Below, in pieces: positions 35,773-46,281 of a DNA stretch of 64,000 nucleotides (position 1 is its first letter; the number at the start of each line of letters is the position of its first letter). The position numbers and the translations under genes are program-made. The stretch is from assembly GCA_030446625.1 (NCBI GenBank), contig JAUJMY010000002.1:124001-188000 (forward strand), in the 5' to 3' direction. The notes under the pieces were generated by a model that saw only the letters and a program-made list of their open reading frames with translations, did no database searches and was not told the origin of the DNA. This stretch comes from Gaiellaceae bacterium. GTDB lineage: Bacteria; Actinomycetota; Thermoleophilia; Gaiellales; Gaiellaceae.

Positions 35773-37380
35773 TTGGGCGAACTCGGGGAGCGGGCGTTCC
35801 GCCGCGGCGTCGGCGCATGCGTGGCCGGCGTGGCCGCGTTCCTCGCTTTGCGCCTGACGGCGTGGCCTCCGCACGAGGACGAGATCCTCGCGCTCTACGT
35901 CGGGCGCGGGAGCCTCGCGAGCCTCGCGGACACCGTCGTGACGGAGCGCGGAGGAGCGCCGCTGCACTTCCTGCTCGCGTGGCTCGTCGCGCACGTCGGC
36001 GGCGGGCTCGGCGCGCTACGCGCGCTCTCCGCGGTGTTCACGGTCGCAGCCGTCCCGCTCGTCGCTGCGCTCGCGGCGCGCCTCGCGGGGCACGCGACCG
36101 CGCTCGCCGCGACGCTGCTCGCGAGCGCGAGCTGGATCCTCCTCTTCCACGGGATCTACGCGCGGATGTACAGCCTGTTCCTGTTCACGAGCGCGCTCGC
36201 GTACCTCGCGCTGCTGCGGGCGCTCGAGACCGGGGGCCGGAGGGCGTGGTCGCTGTGGGGCGGCGCGATCCTCGTCTGCGTGGCTGCCCACCCCTACGGC
36301 GCGCTCGTGCTGGCGTCGCAGGGGCTGTTCGTGCTGCTCGTCCGCCACCGGCTGCGCGAGGCACTCGCCGCGTTCGCCGTCGTCGGCGTCGTCGGAACGC
36401 CGTTCTGGATCGCGGACGTCGTGCTCGCCGGCCGGTTCGACGTCGGCCTCGGCGGACGCGGCGAGAAGCTCGGCGCGCCGCTCCCCGTCCTCGCGTACCT
36501 CGCCGACGTCGCCGGCGACTTCTCGGTCGGCTGGACGTTCCTGCTCCCGCTGACGCTCGGGCTCGCCGCGGTCGGCGCGTGGCGGCTCGCGCAGGCGAAC
36601 CGCCACGGGTCGCTGCTCGTCCTCGCGGTGTTCGCGACGCCGACCCTCGCGTTCCTCGTCGCGCGGCTCGGCAGCGGCACGGCGCCCGAGACGCGGCACC
36701 TGATCTTCGCGCTCCCGTTCTTCGCGACGCTGCTCGCCGCGGGCGTGCTCGGGCTCACAGCGCGGAGCGCGCGCCGGGCGCGACCGCTCGCGGCCGCGGC
36801 GCTCGCGGCGCTCGTCGTCGGCGAGCTTGCGTGGGCCTGGCAGAAGACGCCGCCGCTCTTCACGGGTGACGCCGCCGGACGCGCCGCCGCGCGCGACGCC
36901 GCAGCCGACTGGCTCGCCCGCACCGGCCGCGGCGACGACGTCCTGCTCGGGTTCGACCCGATCTACCTCGGCGCGTGGGAGCGGAACGGCGAGTTCTCGC
37001 GGCTCGTGCTGCCCCGCGCCGACCCGAAGCTCGCGGCGCGCGACCTGCAGGACGCGCCGAAGCCGCTCGGCCGCGGCGTGTGGATCTTCGACGCCTACGA
37101 CACGAACAACGTCGTCCAGCGCCTGTCGATCCCGCTGCGCCTCCCGCGCCCCGCAGCCGCATTCGAGGCGCGCGCGTTCGGGCCGTACCTCGTCGTGCGG
37201 ACGAGAGCGGCGACGCGAACCACGCGCCGCTACCTGGCGCGCGCGGCGGCGGCGCTGATCGTGGGGCGCACGCTCGACATCGGAGACGCCGACGTCAACT
37301 TCGTCACGGTTGACCGGGCTGCGGCGCTCGTCGGCTACGACGCCTCGGCGTCGTCCGCACGCTCGACGATCTCCCGGTAG
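35773..37380 (+). CDS. GT39-like polytopic membrane glycosyltransferase
   Basis: 535 residues with about nine membrane segments. The N-terminal loop RLTAWPPHEDEILALYVG (HEDE) and AVFTVAAVPLV, and later YARMYSLFLF, resemble the dolichyl-phosphate-mannose-protein mannosyltransferase / ArnT class, where an acidic pair in the first loop is catalytic. It probably transfers a sugar from a polyprenyl-phosphate carrier to an extracytoplasmic acceptor. The C-terminal soluble part (WIFDAYDTNNVVQRLSIPL) is on the outside. No partner gene is adjacent. Confidence 0.8.
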   Translation: MGELGERAFRRGVGACVAGVAAFLALRLTAWPPHEDEILALYVGRGSLASLADTVVTERGGAPLHFLLAWLVAHVGGGLGALRALSAVFTVAAVPLVAALAARLAGHATALAATLLASASWILLFHGIYARMYSLFLFTSALAYLALLRALETGGRRAWSLWGGAILVCVAAHPYGALVLASQGLFVLLVRHRLREALAAFAVVGVVGTPFWIADVVLAGRFDVGLGGRGEKLGAPLPVLAYLADVAGDFSVGWTFLLPLTLGLAAVGAWRLAQANRHGSLLVLAVFATPTLAFLVARLGSGTAPETRHLIFALPFFATLLAAGVLGLTARSARRARPLAAAALAALVVGELAWAWQKTPPLFTGDAAGRAAARDAAADWLARTGRGDDVLLGFDPIYLGAWERNGEFSRLVLPRADPKLAARDLQDAPKPLGRGVWIFDAYDTNNVVQRLSIPLRLPRPAAAFEARAFGPYLVVRTRAATRTTRRYLARAAAALIVGRTLDIGDADVNFVTVDRAAALVGYDASASSARSTISR

Positions 37381-37535
37381 CACGGAGCGCCCTCGAACGC
37401 GGCGAGCCCCGCCGGTGTCTGCCTCCGACGCCCCCGCGGTCGCCTGTGCCTGCCCGCCGCGACCGCCGCGGACGCGCCGACGAGGCCGCCGAGGACGAAC
37501 GAGCGCAGCCTGTCGCGCTTTCGCTCCTCCTCCAT
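37335..37535 (-). CDS. Small protein with one short hydrophobic segment
   Basis: 66 residues: a charged start (MEEERKRDRLRSF), a glycine-rich hydrophobic segment (VLGGLVGASAAVAAG), a basic stretch and an acidic end. It resembles small anchor-tag proteins found in Thermoleophilia; function unknown. The 3' end overlaps the tail of the glycosyltransferase gene by 46 bases on the opposite strand, and its start lies 15 bases from the divergent psuK start. Confidence 0.5.
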   Translation of the reverse strand: MEEERKRDRLRSFVLGGLVGASAAVAAGRHRRPRGRRRQTPAGLAAFEGAPCYREIVERADDAEAS

Positions 37536-37550
37536 GACAGCATCTTAGGC

Positions 37551-38351
37551 GTGCTCGTCTGCGCTCTCGGCGATCTGCTCCTGGACGTCGTCGTGAGGCT
37601 CGACGAGCCGGTGGCGGAGGACACGGACGCGTACGGGCGGACGCGCGTCGGCGCCGGCGGGCAGGCCGCGAACGTCGCCGCCTGGGTCGCTGCGCTCGGC
37701 GGCAGCGCGCGCTTCGTCGGCAAGCGAGCGGCGGATCCGGCGGGCCGGGTCGTGGCGGCGGAGCTCGAGCGTCGCGGCGTCGTGCTCGCGGGGCCCGTCG
37801 GCGCGGAGGGGACGGGCACCGTCGTCGCGATCAGCACCCCCGACGGGCGCCGCGCGATGCTGAGCGACCGCGGCGTCGCCGTCGAGCTCGAGCCCGAGGA
37901 CCTCGCGCCGGAATGGCTCGACGACGCGGACTGGCTGCACGTGCCCGGCTACAGCCTCGTCCGGTCCCCGCTCGCGGACGCGGCTTGCGCGGCCGCCGCG
38001 CGCGCGCAGCGCGTCAGCGTCGACGTCTCCTCGACCGCCGCGGTCAGGTCGCTCGGCGTCGAGTGCTTCCGCGCCCGGGTCGCGGCGCTGCGGCCGGAGG
38101 TCGTGTTCGCGACGGAAGAGGAGGCCGCGCTCGTGGAGCCCGCGGCGGCGACCGTCGTCGTGAAGCGCGGTGCGCGCGGCTGCGTCGTCCACCGCGGCGC
38201 CGCCGCCAAGGAGTACGACGCACGCCCGGCGAAGCTCGTCGACGCGACGGGTGCGGGCGACGCGTTCGCGGCCGGCTTCCTGCTCGGCGGCGCGGAGCTG
38301 GCGCTCGACGCCGCCGCGCGCTGCGTCGCGACGATCGGGGCCATGCCGTGA
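37551..38351 (+). CDS. psuK: PfkB-family carbohydrate kinase, probable pseudouridine kinase
   Basis: 266 residues of the ribokinase/PfkB fold: ALGDLLLDVVV at the N-terminus, GAGGQAANVAAWVAALGG, VVVKRGARGCVV and the C-terminal signature DATGAGDAFAAGFLLGG (catalytic Asp). Its stop overlaps the start of a PsuG homologue (GTGA), and pseudouridine kinase is the usual partner of PsuG, so pseudouridine is the inferred substrate; other nucleosides are possible. GTG at 37551 follows the very short divergent gap. Confidence 0.8.
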   Translation: MLVCALGDLLLDVVVRLDEPVAEDTDAYGRTRVGAGGQAANVAAWVAALGGSARFVGKRAADPAGRVVAAELERRGVVLAGPVGAEGTGTVVAISTPDGRRAMLSDRGVAVELEPEDLAPEWLDDADWLHVPGYSLVRSPLADAACAAAARAQRVSVDVSSTAAVRSLGVECFRARVAALRPEVVFATEEEAALVEPAAATVVVKRGARGCVVHRGAAAKEYDARPAKLVDATGAGDAFAAGFLLGGAELALDAAARCVATIGAMP

Positions 38352-39217
38352 TCGTCGTCTCGGAAGAGGTCGCGGGGGCGCAGGCCGTCGTGGCGCTCGA
38401 GACGACGCTCGTCGCGCACGGGTTCCCGGCGGGAGAGGGCGTCGAGGTCGGACTCGAGTCGGAGAAGCGAGTTCGCGCGGCGGGCGCGGTCCCCGCGACG
38501 ATCGGCGCACTGGACGGCGCGATCCGCGTCGGGCTCTCGCCCGAGGAGCTCGAGCGCTTCGGCCCGGACGCGCGGAAGGTCGGGCCGCGCGACCTCGCCG
38601 CCGCCGTCGTCCAGGGAGCGGTCGGGGCGACGACCGTCGGCGGGACGCTCGCCGTCTGCCGCGCGGCCGGAATCACGGTGATGGGCACGGGCGGCCTCGG
38701 AGGCGTCCACCGCGGGTTCCCGCATCCGCCGGACGTCTCGGCCGACCTCACGGAGTTGGCGCGGACGCAGGTCGTCGTCGTCTCCGCGGGAGTGAAGTCG
38801 CTGCTCGACGTGCCCGCGACGGCCGAAGCGCTCGAGACGCTCGGCGTGCCCGTGCTCGGTTACCGCACGGACGAGTTGCCGCTCTTCTACACCGCCCGCG
38901 GCGGTCCGCCGGTTTCGGCGCGCGTGGAGTCGGCGGAGGACGCGGCGCGCGTGGCGTCCGCGCACTGGGCGCTCGGCGGCGGCGGACTCCTCCTCGGGCG
39001 GCCGCCCGACCAGAGCCTCGACGACGTGGAGCCGCTGATCGAGCGCGCGCTCGCCGACGCGGAGCGGAAGGGAGTTACGGGGCAGCGGATGACGCCGTTC
39101 GTGCTCGCGTACCTCCACCGGGAGAGTGGCGGCCGGACGCTCGCCGCCAACAGGCGCCTGATCGCCGACAACGCGGCGCTCGCGGCAGAGGTCGCGGTGG
39201 CACTGACGCGTCCCTGA
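38348..39217 (+). CDS. psuG: Pseudouridine-5'-phosphate glycosidase
   Basis: Cleaves pseudouridine 5'-phosphate to uracil and ribose-5-phosphate, a scavenging pathway for modified RNA nucleosides. 289 residues of the IndA/PsuG family: VVALETTLVAHGFPAGEGVEV, ATIGALDGAIRVGLS, GATTVGGTLAVCRAAG, MGTGGLGGVHRG and SAGVKSLLDVPATAEALETLGVP. The end has GQRMTPFVLAYLHRESGGRTLAANRRL. All conserved blocks are present, and start is coupled to psuK. It converges on the next minus-strand genes. Confidence 0.94.
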   Translation: MIVVSEEVAGAQAVVALETTLVAHGFPAGEGVEVGLESEKRVRAAGAVPATIGALDGAIRVGLSPEELERFGPDARKVGPRDLAAAVVQGAVGATTVGGTLAVCRAAGITVMGTGGLGGVHRGFPHPPDVSADLTELARTQVVVVSAGVKSLLDVPATAEALETLGVPVLGYRTDELPLFYTARGGPPVSARVESAEDAARVASAHWALGGGGLLLGRPPDQSLDDVEPLIERALADAERKGVTGQRMTPFVLAYLHRESGGRTLAANRRLIADNAALAAEVAVALTRP

Positions 39218-39223
39218 CGCAGG

Positions 39224-39415
39224 TCAGCGCCGGCTGCGCAGCCAGTGCCGGAAGAGGTACACCGGCACGACGAACGGCCCGACGAGGAACGTCGCGACGC
39301 CCCAGCGCGTCGCGTTCGGGTTGCCGCTCCGGTCGGCGTGGCGGAAGACAAGCGTCGCCGCGACCGCCCAGAAGACGAGCGCGGCGAAGAACTGGCCGGG
39401 TCCGGGCAGCTCCAC
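39224..39415 (-). CDS. Small two-pass membrane protein
   Basis: 63 residues from GTG 39415, six bases after the GYD gene stop. It starts with ELPGPGQFFAALVFWAVAAT, then HADRSGNPNATRWG and a second hydrophobic stretch (VATFLVGPFVVPVYLF). It recalls the N-terminal region of cardiolipin-synthase-like small proteins (PLDc_N) but lacks clear motifs. Function unknown. Confidence 0.55.
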   Translation of the reverse strand: MELPGPGQFFAALVFWAVAATLVFRHADRSGNPNATRWGVATFLVGPFVVPVYLFRHWLRSRR

Positions 39416-39420
39416 CGCGT

Positions 39421-39705
39421 CTACTCGAGCGCGGCCAGGAACTCGTCGATCGAGAGCGCCGTCACCGTCTGCAGCTTCGCGCTCCCGCGCGCGCCGAGGG
39501 CCACGGAGACCTTGGAGATCGTCGCCTCGTCCGGCGCCTCGACGACGTTCAGGAAGTCGAACGGCCCGAGCGTCGCCCACTGGTGGAGGACGCGCGCGCC
39601 GAGCTCCTCGACGTCCTTGTTCACCTCCCGCAGGCGGGCGGGGTTCGACTTCAGCGTCTGGACGCCCTGCGCCGTCAGCGTCGTCAGGAGGATGTAGGTC
39701 GGCAT
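39421..39705 (-). CDS. GYD-domain protein
   Basis: 94 residues of the GYD family (dimeric alpha-beta barrel-like fold). It starts MPTYILLTTLTAQGVQTLK and contains ARVLHQWATLGPFDFLNVVEAPDEATISK, with the eponymous G-[FY]-D equivalent at GPFDFL. Function is not established; it is often found near stress or metabolic genes. It precedes the small membrane protein in the same direction. Confidence 0.85.
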   Translation of the reverse strand: MPTYILLTTLTAQGVQTLKSNPARLREVNKDVEELGARVLHQWATLGPFDFLNVVEAPDEATISKVSVALGARGSAKLQTVTALSIDEFLAALE

Positions 39706-39738
39706 GCCGGCTCCTTCGCTCGCGGGACCCGCCGGAGC

Positions 39739-40434
39739 CTAACGCCCCGCGACGCGCGGGCCGGGTCGCCGCGCCCGCGCGCGCGCCTCCTGGTCGTAGT
39801 AGAGGAGCGCGGCGCCGAGCAGGAAGATCGGCGAGAGGACGAGCAGTGAGAGGAACGCGCCGACGCGGATCCCCGCTTCGCCGAAGCCCTGGAGCAGGAA
39901 GAAGAGGACGAGTCCCGTCAGGAACGTCGTGATGACGAGCGTCGCGAGCGATCCGAGCACGTGGACGGCATCGGCGCGCGCCAGCGCCACGCCGCGCCGA
40001 AGCGACGCGACGAGCCCCCGTTCCTCCACGAGCGCGACCGGAACCGCGAGGCCGACGAAGGTGAACGCGACGAGGCCGAGGAGGGCGAAGCCGGCGAGCT
40101 GGAACAGCCGCGGGACGAGGAACGGCACGAACGCGAGCACCCCAGCCGCGAGTGCGACCGCCAGCGCGCGGCGCGACGGCTGCGTTCGCGTCGCGATCCG
40201 CGCGGCGGCGACGTACGAGCCCGCCCAGAGCAGCACGCCCAGCGTCGGGATCACCACCAGCTGCGCGTCGAACGGCAGCTCCGCGAACGCGATCCCGACG
40301 GCGGCCGGGCCGACGCCGAGCGCGACGGATGGCCAGAAGCGCCGCCCGTACAGCCGCAGCGTCTCCGCGACGAGCTGGCCGACAGTGCGCGTCTCCGGCG
40401 GCAGCGGCGGCGGCAGGGGCTGCTTGTTCGCCAC
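39739..40434 (-). CDS. Multi-pass membrane protein of unknown function
   Basis: 231 residues with a proline-rich start (QPLPPPLPPETRTVGQL) and six or so membrane segments: FWPSVALGVGPAAVGIAFAE, LVVIPTLGVLLWAG, AVALAAGVLAFVPFLVPRLF, LALLGLVAFTFVGLAVPVAL, LATLVITTFLTGLVLFFLL and VGAFLSLLVLSPIFLLGAALLYYD. It resembles actinobacterial YciC/DUF-type glycerophosphoryl-diester-associated membrane proteins, with no catalytic residue visible. Confidence 0.7.
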   Translation of the reverse strand: MANKQPLPPPLPPETRTVGQLVAETLRLYGRRFWPSVALGVGPAAVGIAFAELPFDAQLVVIPTLGVLLWAGSYVAAARIATRTQPSRRALAVALAAGVLAFVPFLVPRLFQLAGFALLGLVAFTFVGLAVPVALVEERGLVASLRRGVALARADAVHVLGSLATLVITTFLTGLVLFFLLQGFGEAGIRVGAFLSLLVLSPIFLLGAALLYYDQEARARARRPGPRVAGR

Positions 40435-40449
40435 GGCGAGCCGAATCTA

Positions 40450-41004
40450 TTAGCGGAGCTCCGCGAGCACCCGCGGGAGCGCGTCCGCGAGCGCGGCGAG
40501 AGCGACGTCGAAGCGCCAGCGCGAGCGATCCGGCTCCTCGATCTCGTTCGACAGCGCGCGCAGCTCGAGCGCCGGCACGCCCGCGAGCTCGGCCGCGCGC
40601 AGCACGGCGAACCCCTCCATCGCCTCGACGTCCGTCCCCGCGGTCCCGTCGACCGAGGCGCTCGTCCCGATCGCCAGCACCCGCGCCGCGGGAAGGGCGC
40701 GGAGCGCGGCCGCCACGAGCGCGGCGTCCGCCGCCACGCGGCTCGGCACGAGCCCGGTTCGCGCGTCGCAGTAGACGGCCTCCGAGCCGACGACGAGCTC
40801 GCCGACCTGGAGACCCCGGCCGCGCCGGCAGCCGGCGATGCCCACGTGGAGCAGCGCGTCCGGCCGCTCGCGCGCGAGTGCCGCTGCCGTCGCCGCGGCC
40901 GCCTCGACCGGGCCGATCCCGCACGCGAGCGTGAGCGCTCCCGCCGCGCCCGCCAGCTCCGCCTCCGTCGCCGCCACCACGAGCACGCGCTGCACGCGCG
41001 GCAC
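40450..41004 (-). CDS. Futalosine-hydrolase-like nucleosidase
   Basis: 184-residue nucleoside-phosphorylase-fold protein. It has VLVVAATEAEL at the start, LTLACGIGPVEAAAATAAAL, LHVGIAGCRRGRGLQVGELVVGSEAVYCD, the active-site DVEAMEGFAV (Glu) and LRALSNEIEEPDRSRWRF. The EMEGF and SN...RW combination matches futalosine hydrolase (MqnB) in the alternative menaquinone pathway more than MTA/SAH nucleosidase. It is somewhat short for the family (about 220). No other mqn gene is in the window, so the pathway assignment is inference. Confidence 0.75.
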   Translation of the reverse strand: MPRVQRVLVVAATEAELAGAAGALTLACGIGPVEAAAATAAALARERPDALLHVGIAGCRRGRGLQVGELVVGSEAVYCDARTGLVPSRVAADAALVAAALRALPAARVLAIGTSASVDGTAGTDVEAMEGFAVLRAAELAGVPALELRALSNEIEEPDRSRWRFDVALAALADALPRVLAELR

Positions 41005-41230
41005 CGTAGCTTTAGATGCTCGCTGCCACGATTTCGCGTGGCCGGACGCGCCGTCTGAGGCACCTGCGCCGCTCCCGCACCACCGGTCCGGCCTGCGGCC
41101 GGCCCGCCGGCGCGTCCGCTTCGCGCCCGCGCCCGCTCACCGCTGCCACCAGCAGCGCCGAGCGACCGCCGCCGCGCCCCAGGCACCCCAGCCGACGCTC
41201 CGGCGCAGGCGATCTCGTGCCACCAATCAT

Positions 41231-41596
41231 CTACCCCGTCTGGTGCTCCTCGCGGAGCTCGTGGAACTCCTGCTCGATCTGGTCGAGCTCGTCGTCGGTC
41301 ATGTGCTCGAGCCGCACGAGGTGCGTGCGGGCGTCGCCGAGGCCGCGGATCAGCTCGTCGAGCTTGAGCTGGATCGCGCGCGTGTCGCGGTTCTGGCTGT
41401 ACTGGAGCAGGAGCACGAGCAGGAACGCGCCGATCGACGTCGCCGTGGCGGGGACGAGGATCCAGTTGTCCGACCAGCGGAAGAGCGGGCCCGAGACGAG
41501 CCACAGCACCGTGAGCGCGACCGCGCCGACGAACGCCCACGGCGACCCGACGAGCGTCGGCGTCCGCGCGGCGAGCCGGCACAGCGTCCTCAACAT
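41231..41596 (-). CDS. Low-affinity iron permease family membrane protein
   Basis: 121 residues with two membrane segments (SPWAFVGAVALTVLWLVSGPL and DNWILVPATATSIGAFLLVLLL), followed by QYSQNRDTRAIQLKLDELIRGL, the family's most conserved block (N-x2-D-x2-A-I-Q-x-K-L-D-E-L). The C-terminal end is charged (HMTDDELDQIEQEFHELREEHQ). In bacteria such proteins are rarely shown to move iron, and some are simply small membrane regulators. Start ATG 41596. Confidence 0.85.
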   Translation of the reverse strand: MLRTLCRLAARTPTLVGSPWAFVGAVALTVLWLVSGPLFRWSDNWILVPATATSIGAFLLVLLLQYSQNRDTRAIQLKLDELIRGLGDARTHLVRLEHMTDDELDQIEQEFHELREEHQTG

Positions 41597-41649
41597 CCTC
41601 GAAGGGTAGCCCGCTGCAGCTCCCTCAAACGCTGCCGGCCGGCCCGCGA

Positions 41650-44121
<2,472 letters not shown>

Positions 44122-44124
44122 CTC

Positions 44125-44499
44125 TTACGTCCTCACTGTCCGTCGAACGGGCAGGCGCGGCTCCTCGTAGAGGACGAGGTCGCGCCGGTAGGTCTTGTGC
44201 ACGTTCCGAATCTCTTCCTTCATCTCGCGCTCGAGCCGGTCGAGCCGCCCCTGCATGCGCTGGAGCTGGTCCTCGAGGCGGAGCACGTGCTCGACGCCGG
44301 CGAGGTTGAGTCCGAGCTCCGTCGTCAGCTGCTGGATCAGCCGCAGCCGCTCGATGTCGCGCTCCGAGTAGAGGCGCGTGTTGCCGGCGGTGCGCTTGGG
44401 GCGGACGAGTCCCTTGTTCTCGTAGATGCGCAGCGTCTGCGGGTGCATCCCGACGAGATCGGCGGCGACGCTGATCATGTACCGCGGCCGGTCGTCCAT
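44125..44499 (-). CDS. hspR: HspR heat-shock repressor (MerR family)
   Basis: Represses the dnaK operon by binding HAIR sites with DnaK as corepressor. 124 residues from ATG 44499, whose A is shared with the TAA of the preceding micropeptide (TAATG), suggesting coupled translation; an upstream ATG at 44520 in the same frame is the alternative. Helix-turn-helix [27 protein letters not shown], wing [22 protein letters not shown], then a coiled coil ([25 protein letters not shown]). The dnaK-grpE-dnaJ-hspR-clpB order is typical of actinobacteria. Confidence 0.95.
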   Translation of the reverse strand: MDDRPRYMISVAADLVGMHPQTLRIYENKGLVRPKRTAGNTRLYSERDIERLRLIQQLTTELGLNLAGVEHVLRLEDQLQRMQGRLDRLEREMKEEIRNVHKTYRRDLVLYEEPRLPVRRTVRT

Positions 44500-44600
44500 T
44501 AGCGCCTCGGTGCCCGCCATCGCCCGTATCCCTCGAACGCGATCAGGATCACGGGAATCAGCAGGACGACAACGCCGATCGCTAGCGGGTTCTGAGTCAT
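44499..44600 (-). CDS. Unannotated 33-residue membrane micropeptide in the dnaK operon
   Basis: A 102-base open frame lies in the only gap of the heat-shock operon, between dnaJ (stop 44620) and hspR. It starts MTQNPLAIG, continues with a clear membrane segment ([18 protein letters not shown]) and ends in a basic tail (RWRAPRR). A purine-rich GAGGTG lies about five bases before the ATG, and its TAA overlaps the hspR ATG as TAATG. I know of no described member of this family. The hydrophobic run, ribosome binding site and coupling are seen; expression is not shown. Confidence 0.6.
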   Translation of the reverse strand: MTQNPLAIGVVVLLIPVILIAFEGYGRWRAPRR

Positions 44601-44619
44601 CGCTGGCACCTCACGACCG

Positions 44620-45741
44620 TCATCGTGAGAAGGCCTCCGCGCGCGGGTTCTCGCGCGACGCCTTCTGGAGCGCCTCGAGCGCCTCGCGCTCGGCCTTCGT
44701 CAGCTTCTGCGGCACGGTCACCCGCACCCGCGCGAGCAGGTCGCCCTTCCCGCCGCCGCTGAGCTTCGGCGCGCCCCGGCCGCGCACGCGCAGGAGCTTC
44801 CCGTCATGCGACCCCGCCGGCACCTTGAGCGAGATGCGGTCTCCGTAGGGCGTCGGCACCTCGACGGTGGCGCCGAGCGCGGCCTCGGGATAGGTCACCG
44901 GCACGTCGACGATCAGGTTCGAGCCGCGGCGCTCGAAGAGCGGCGAGTCGGCGACGTGCGTCACCACGTGCAGGTCGCCCGGCTGCCCGCCCGCGGACCC
45001 CGGCTCGCCCTTCCCCTTCAGCCGGATGCGCGTCCCGTCGCGGACGCCGGCGGGGATCTTGACGGTGTAGCGCTTGGTCCGGCGCTCGCGGCCGCTCCCC
45101 TGGCACTTCGCGCACGGCTTCTCGATCACCGTGCCGTTGCCGCGACAGCGCGGGCACGGCTGGGAGAGCGCGAAGAGGCCCTGGCTCTCGGCCTTGACCC
45201 CGCGCCCGTTGCACTCGGGGCAGATCTTCGGCGCCGTCCCCGGCTGGGCGCCGGATCCGCCGCACTCGCGACACGCCGTCTCGACGTCGACCGGGATGCG
45301 CGTCTCGACGCCCCGCAGCGAGTCCTCGAACGAGACGTTCACGTGCGCCTCGAGGTCGCGCCCGCGCTCGGGAGCGGTGCGTCGCCTTGCGCCCGTCCCG
45401 GGGCCTCCGCTGCTCGCGCCGCCGCCGCCGAAGAGGCCGCCGAAGAGGTCGCCGAGGTCGCCGACGTCGAAGTTCCCGAAGTCGACGTTGAAGCCCTCCG
45501 CGCCGCGCGGCGGCGCGGCGCGCCCGTTGCGCGAGCCGAACGTGTCGTACTGCTTGCGCTTCTCCGGGTCGGAGAGGACGTCGTACGCGCCCTGCACCTC
45601 CTTGAAGCGCGCCTCGGCGGCCGCGTCTCCCGGGTTGCGGTCCGGGTGGTTCTGGCCGGCGAGCTTGCGGTACGCCTTCTTGATCTCGTCCGCCGAAGCG
45701 CCCTTCGCGACGCCGAGGGTGTCGTACAGCGACTTCGCCAC
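44620..45741 (-). CDS. dnaJ: DnaJ co-chaperone (type I)
   Basis: J-domain co-chaperone that stimulates DnaK ATPase. 373 residues: J domain with [24 protein letters not shown] and the HPD motif (NHPDRNPGD), Gly-rich region ([15 protein letters not shown]), then four zinc repeats [24 protein letters not shown] and CAKCQGSG, and C-terminal substrate-binding domains. It starts 3 bases after grpE. The zinc repeats make this a DnaJ and not a CbpA. Confidence 0.96.
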   Translation of the reverse strand: MAKSLYDTLGVAKGASADEIKKAYRKLAGQNHPDRNPGDAAAEARFKEVQGAYDVLSDPEKRKQYDTFGSRNGRAAPPRGAEGFNVDFGNFDVGDLGDLFGGLFGGGGASSGGPGTGARRRTAPERGRDLEAHVNVSFEDSLRGVETRIPVDVETACRECGGSGAQPGTAPKICPECNGRGVKAESQGLFALSQPCPRCRGNGTVIEKPCAKCQGSGRERRTKRYTVKIPAGVRDGTRIRLKGKGEPGSAGGQPGDLHVVTHVADSPLFERRGSNLIVDVPVTYPEAALGATVEVPTPYGDRISLKVPAGSHDGKLLRVRGRGAPKLSGGGKGDLLARVRVTVPQKLTKAEREALEALQKASRENPRAEAFSR

Positions 45742-45744
45742 GAG

Positions 45745-46281
45745 CTACCCCTCCGGAGCCTCCGGTGCGGCCGCGACGACCACGCGCGCGGGCCGCAGCA
45801 CGCGATCGCCGAGCCGGTAGCCCTTCTGGAGGACCTGCACCACCGAGCCCTCCTCCGCCTCCGATGGCTGCGAGAGGAGCGCCTCGTGCACGTGCGGGTC
45901 GAAGCGACCGTCCGTCTCGATCTCGGTCAGCCCCTCCTTCGTCAGCGCGTCGCCGAGGGCGCGGTGCACGAGCCGTACGCCCTCCTCGAGCGTCGCCTCC
46001 TCGTGCTCGTTCGCCGCCTCCAGCGCCCGCTCCAGGTCGTCGAGCACCGGCAGGAGAGCCTTCACGAGCCGCTCGTTCGCGCGAGTGACGATGTCCGCCT
46101 GCTCACGCGCGGCGCGCTTGCGGTAGTTGTCGAACTCCGCGGCCAGGCGCTGGAGCCGCTCGAGGTACTCGTCGCGCTCGGCCGTCAGGGCCTCGAGCTG
46201 CTGCTCGAGACCCTGCTCGGCCTCGACCGCGCCCCCCGGCGCCGTCTCTACGGCCTCCTGCGTCGTCGTCTCGTCGGTCAT
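45745..46281 (-). CDS. grpE: GrpE nucleotide-exchange factor
   Basis: Exchanges ADP on DnaK. 178 residues with a long N-terminal acidic coiled coil ([43 protein letters not shown]), the central [22 protein letters not shown] and the C-terminal [31 protein letters not shown] signature. The ATGA overlap with dnaK upstream and a 3-base gap to dnaJ downstream place it firmly in the operon. Confidence 0.95.
   Translation of the reverse strand: MTDETTTQEAVETAPGGAVEAEQGLEQQLEALTAERDEYLERLQRLAAEFDNYRKRAAREQADIVTRANERLVKALLPVLDDLERALEAANEHEEATLEEGVRLVHRALGDALTKEGLTEIETDGRFDPHVHEALLSQPSEAEEGSVVQVLQKGYRLGDRVLRPARVVVAAAPEAPEG

Noticed and set aside
41012-41230. 72-codon minus-strand frame after the iron-permease-like gene
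   Set aside because: Composition is that of GC-rich noise (Gly, Arg), no hydrophobic or conserved motif. The gap 41005-41230 contains a CCGGCC-TGC-GGCCGG hairpin (41088-41102) and nothing else I can support.
44500-44520. Upstream ATG as start for hspR
   Set aside because: Gives seven non-conserved residues and overlaps the micropeptide. The ATG at 44499 is coupled by TAATG and begins just before the conserved HTH.
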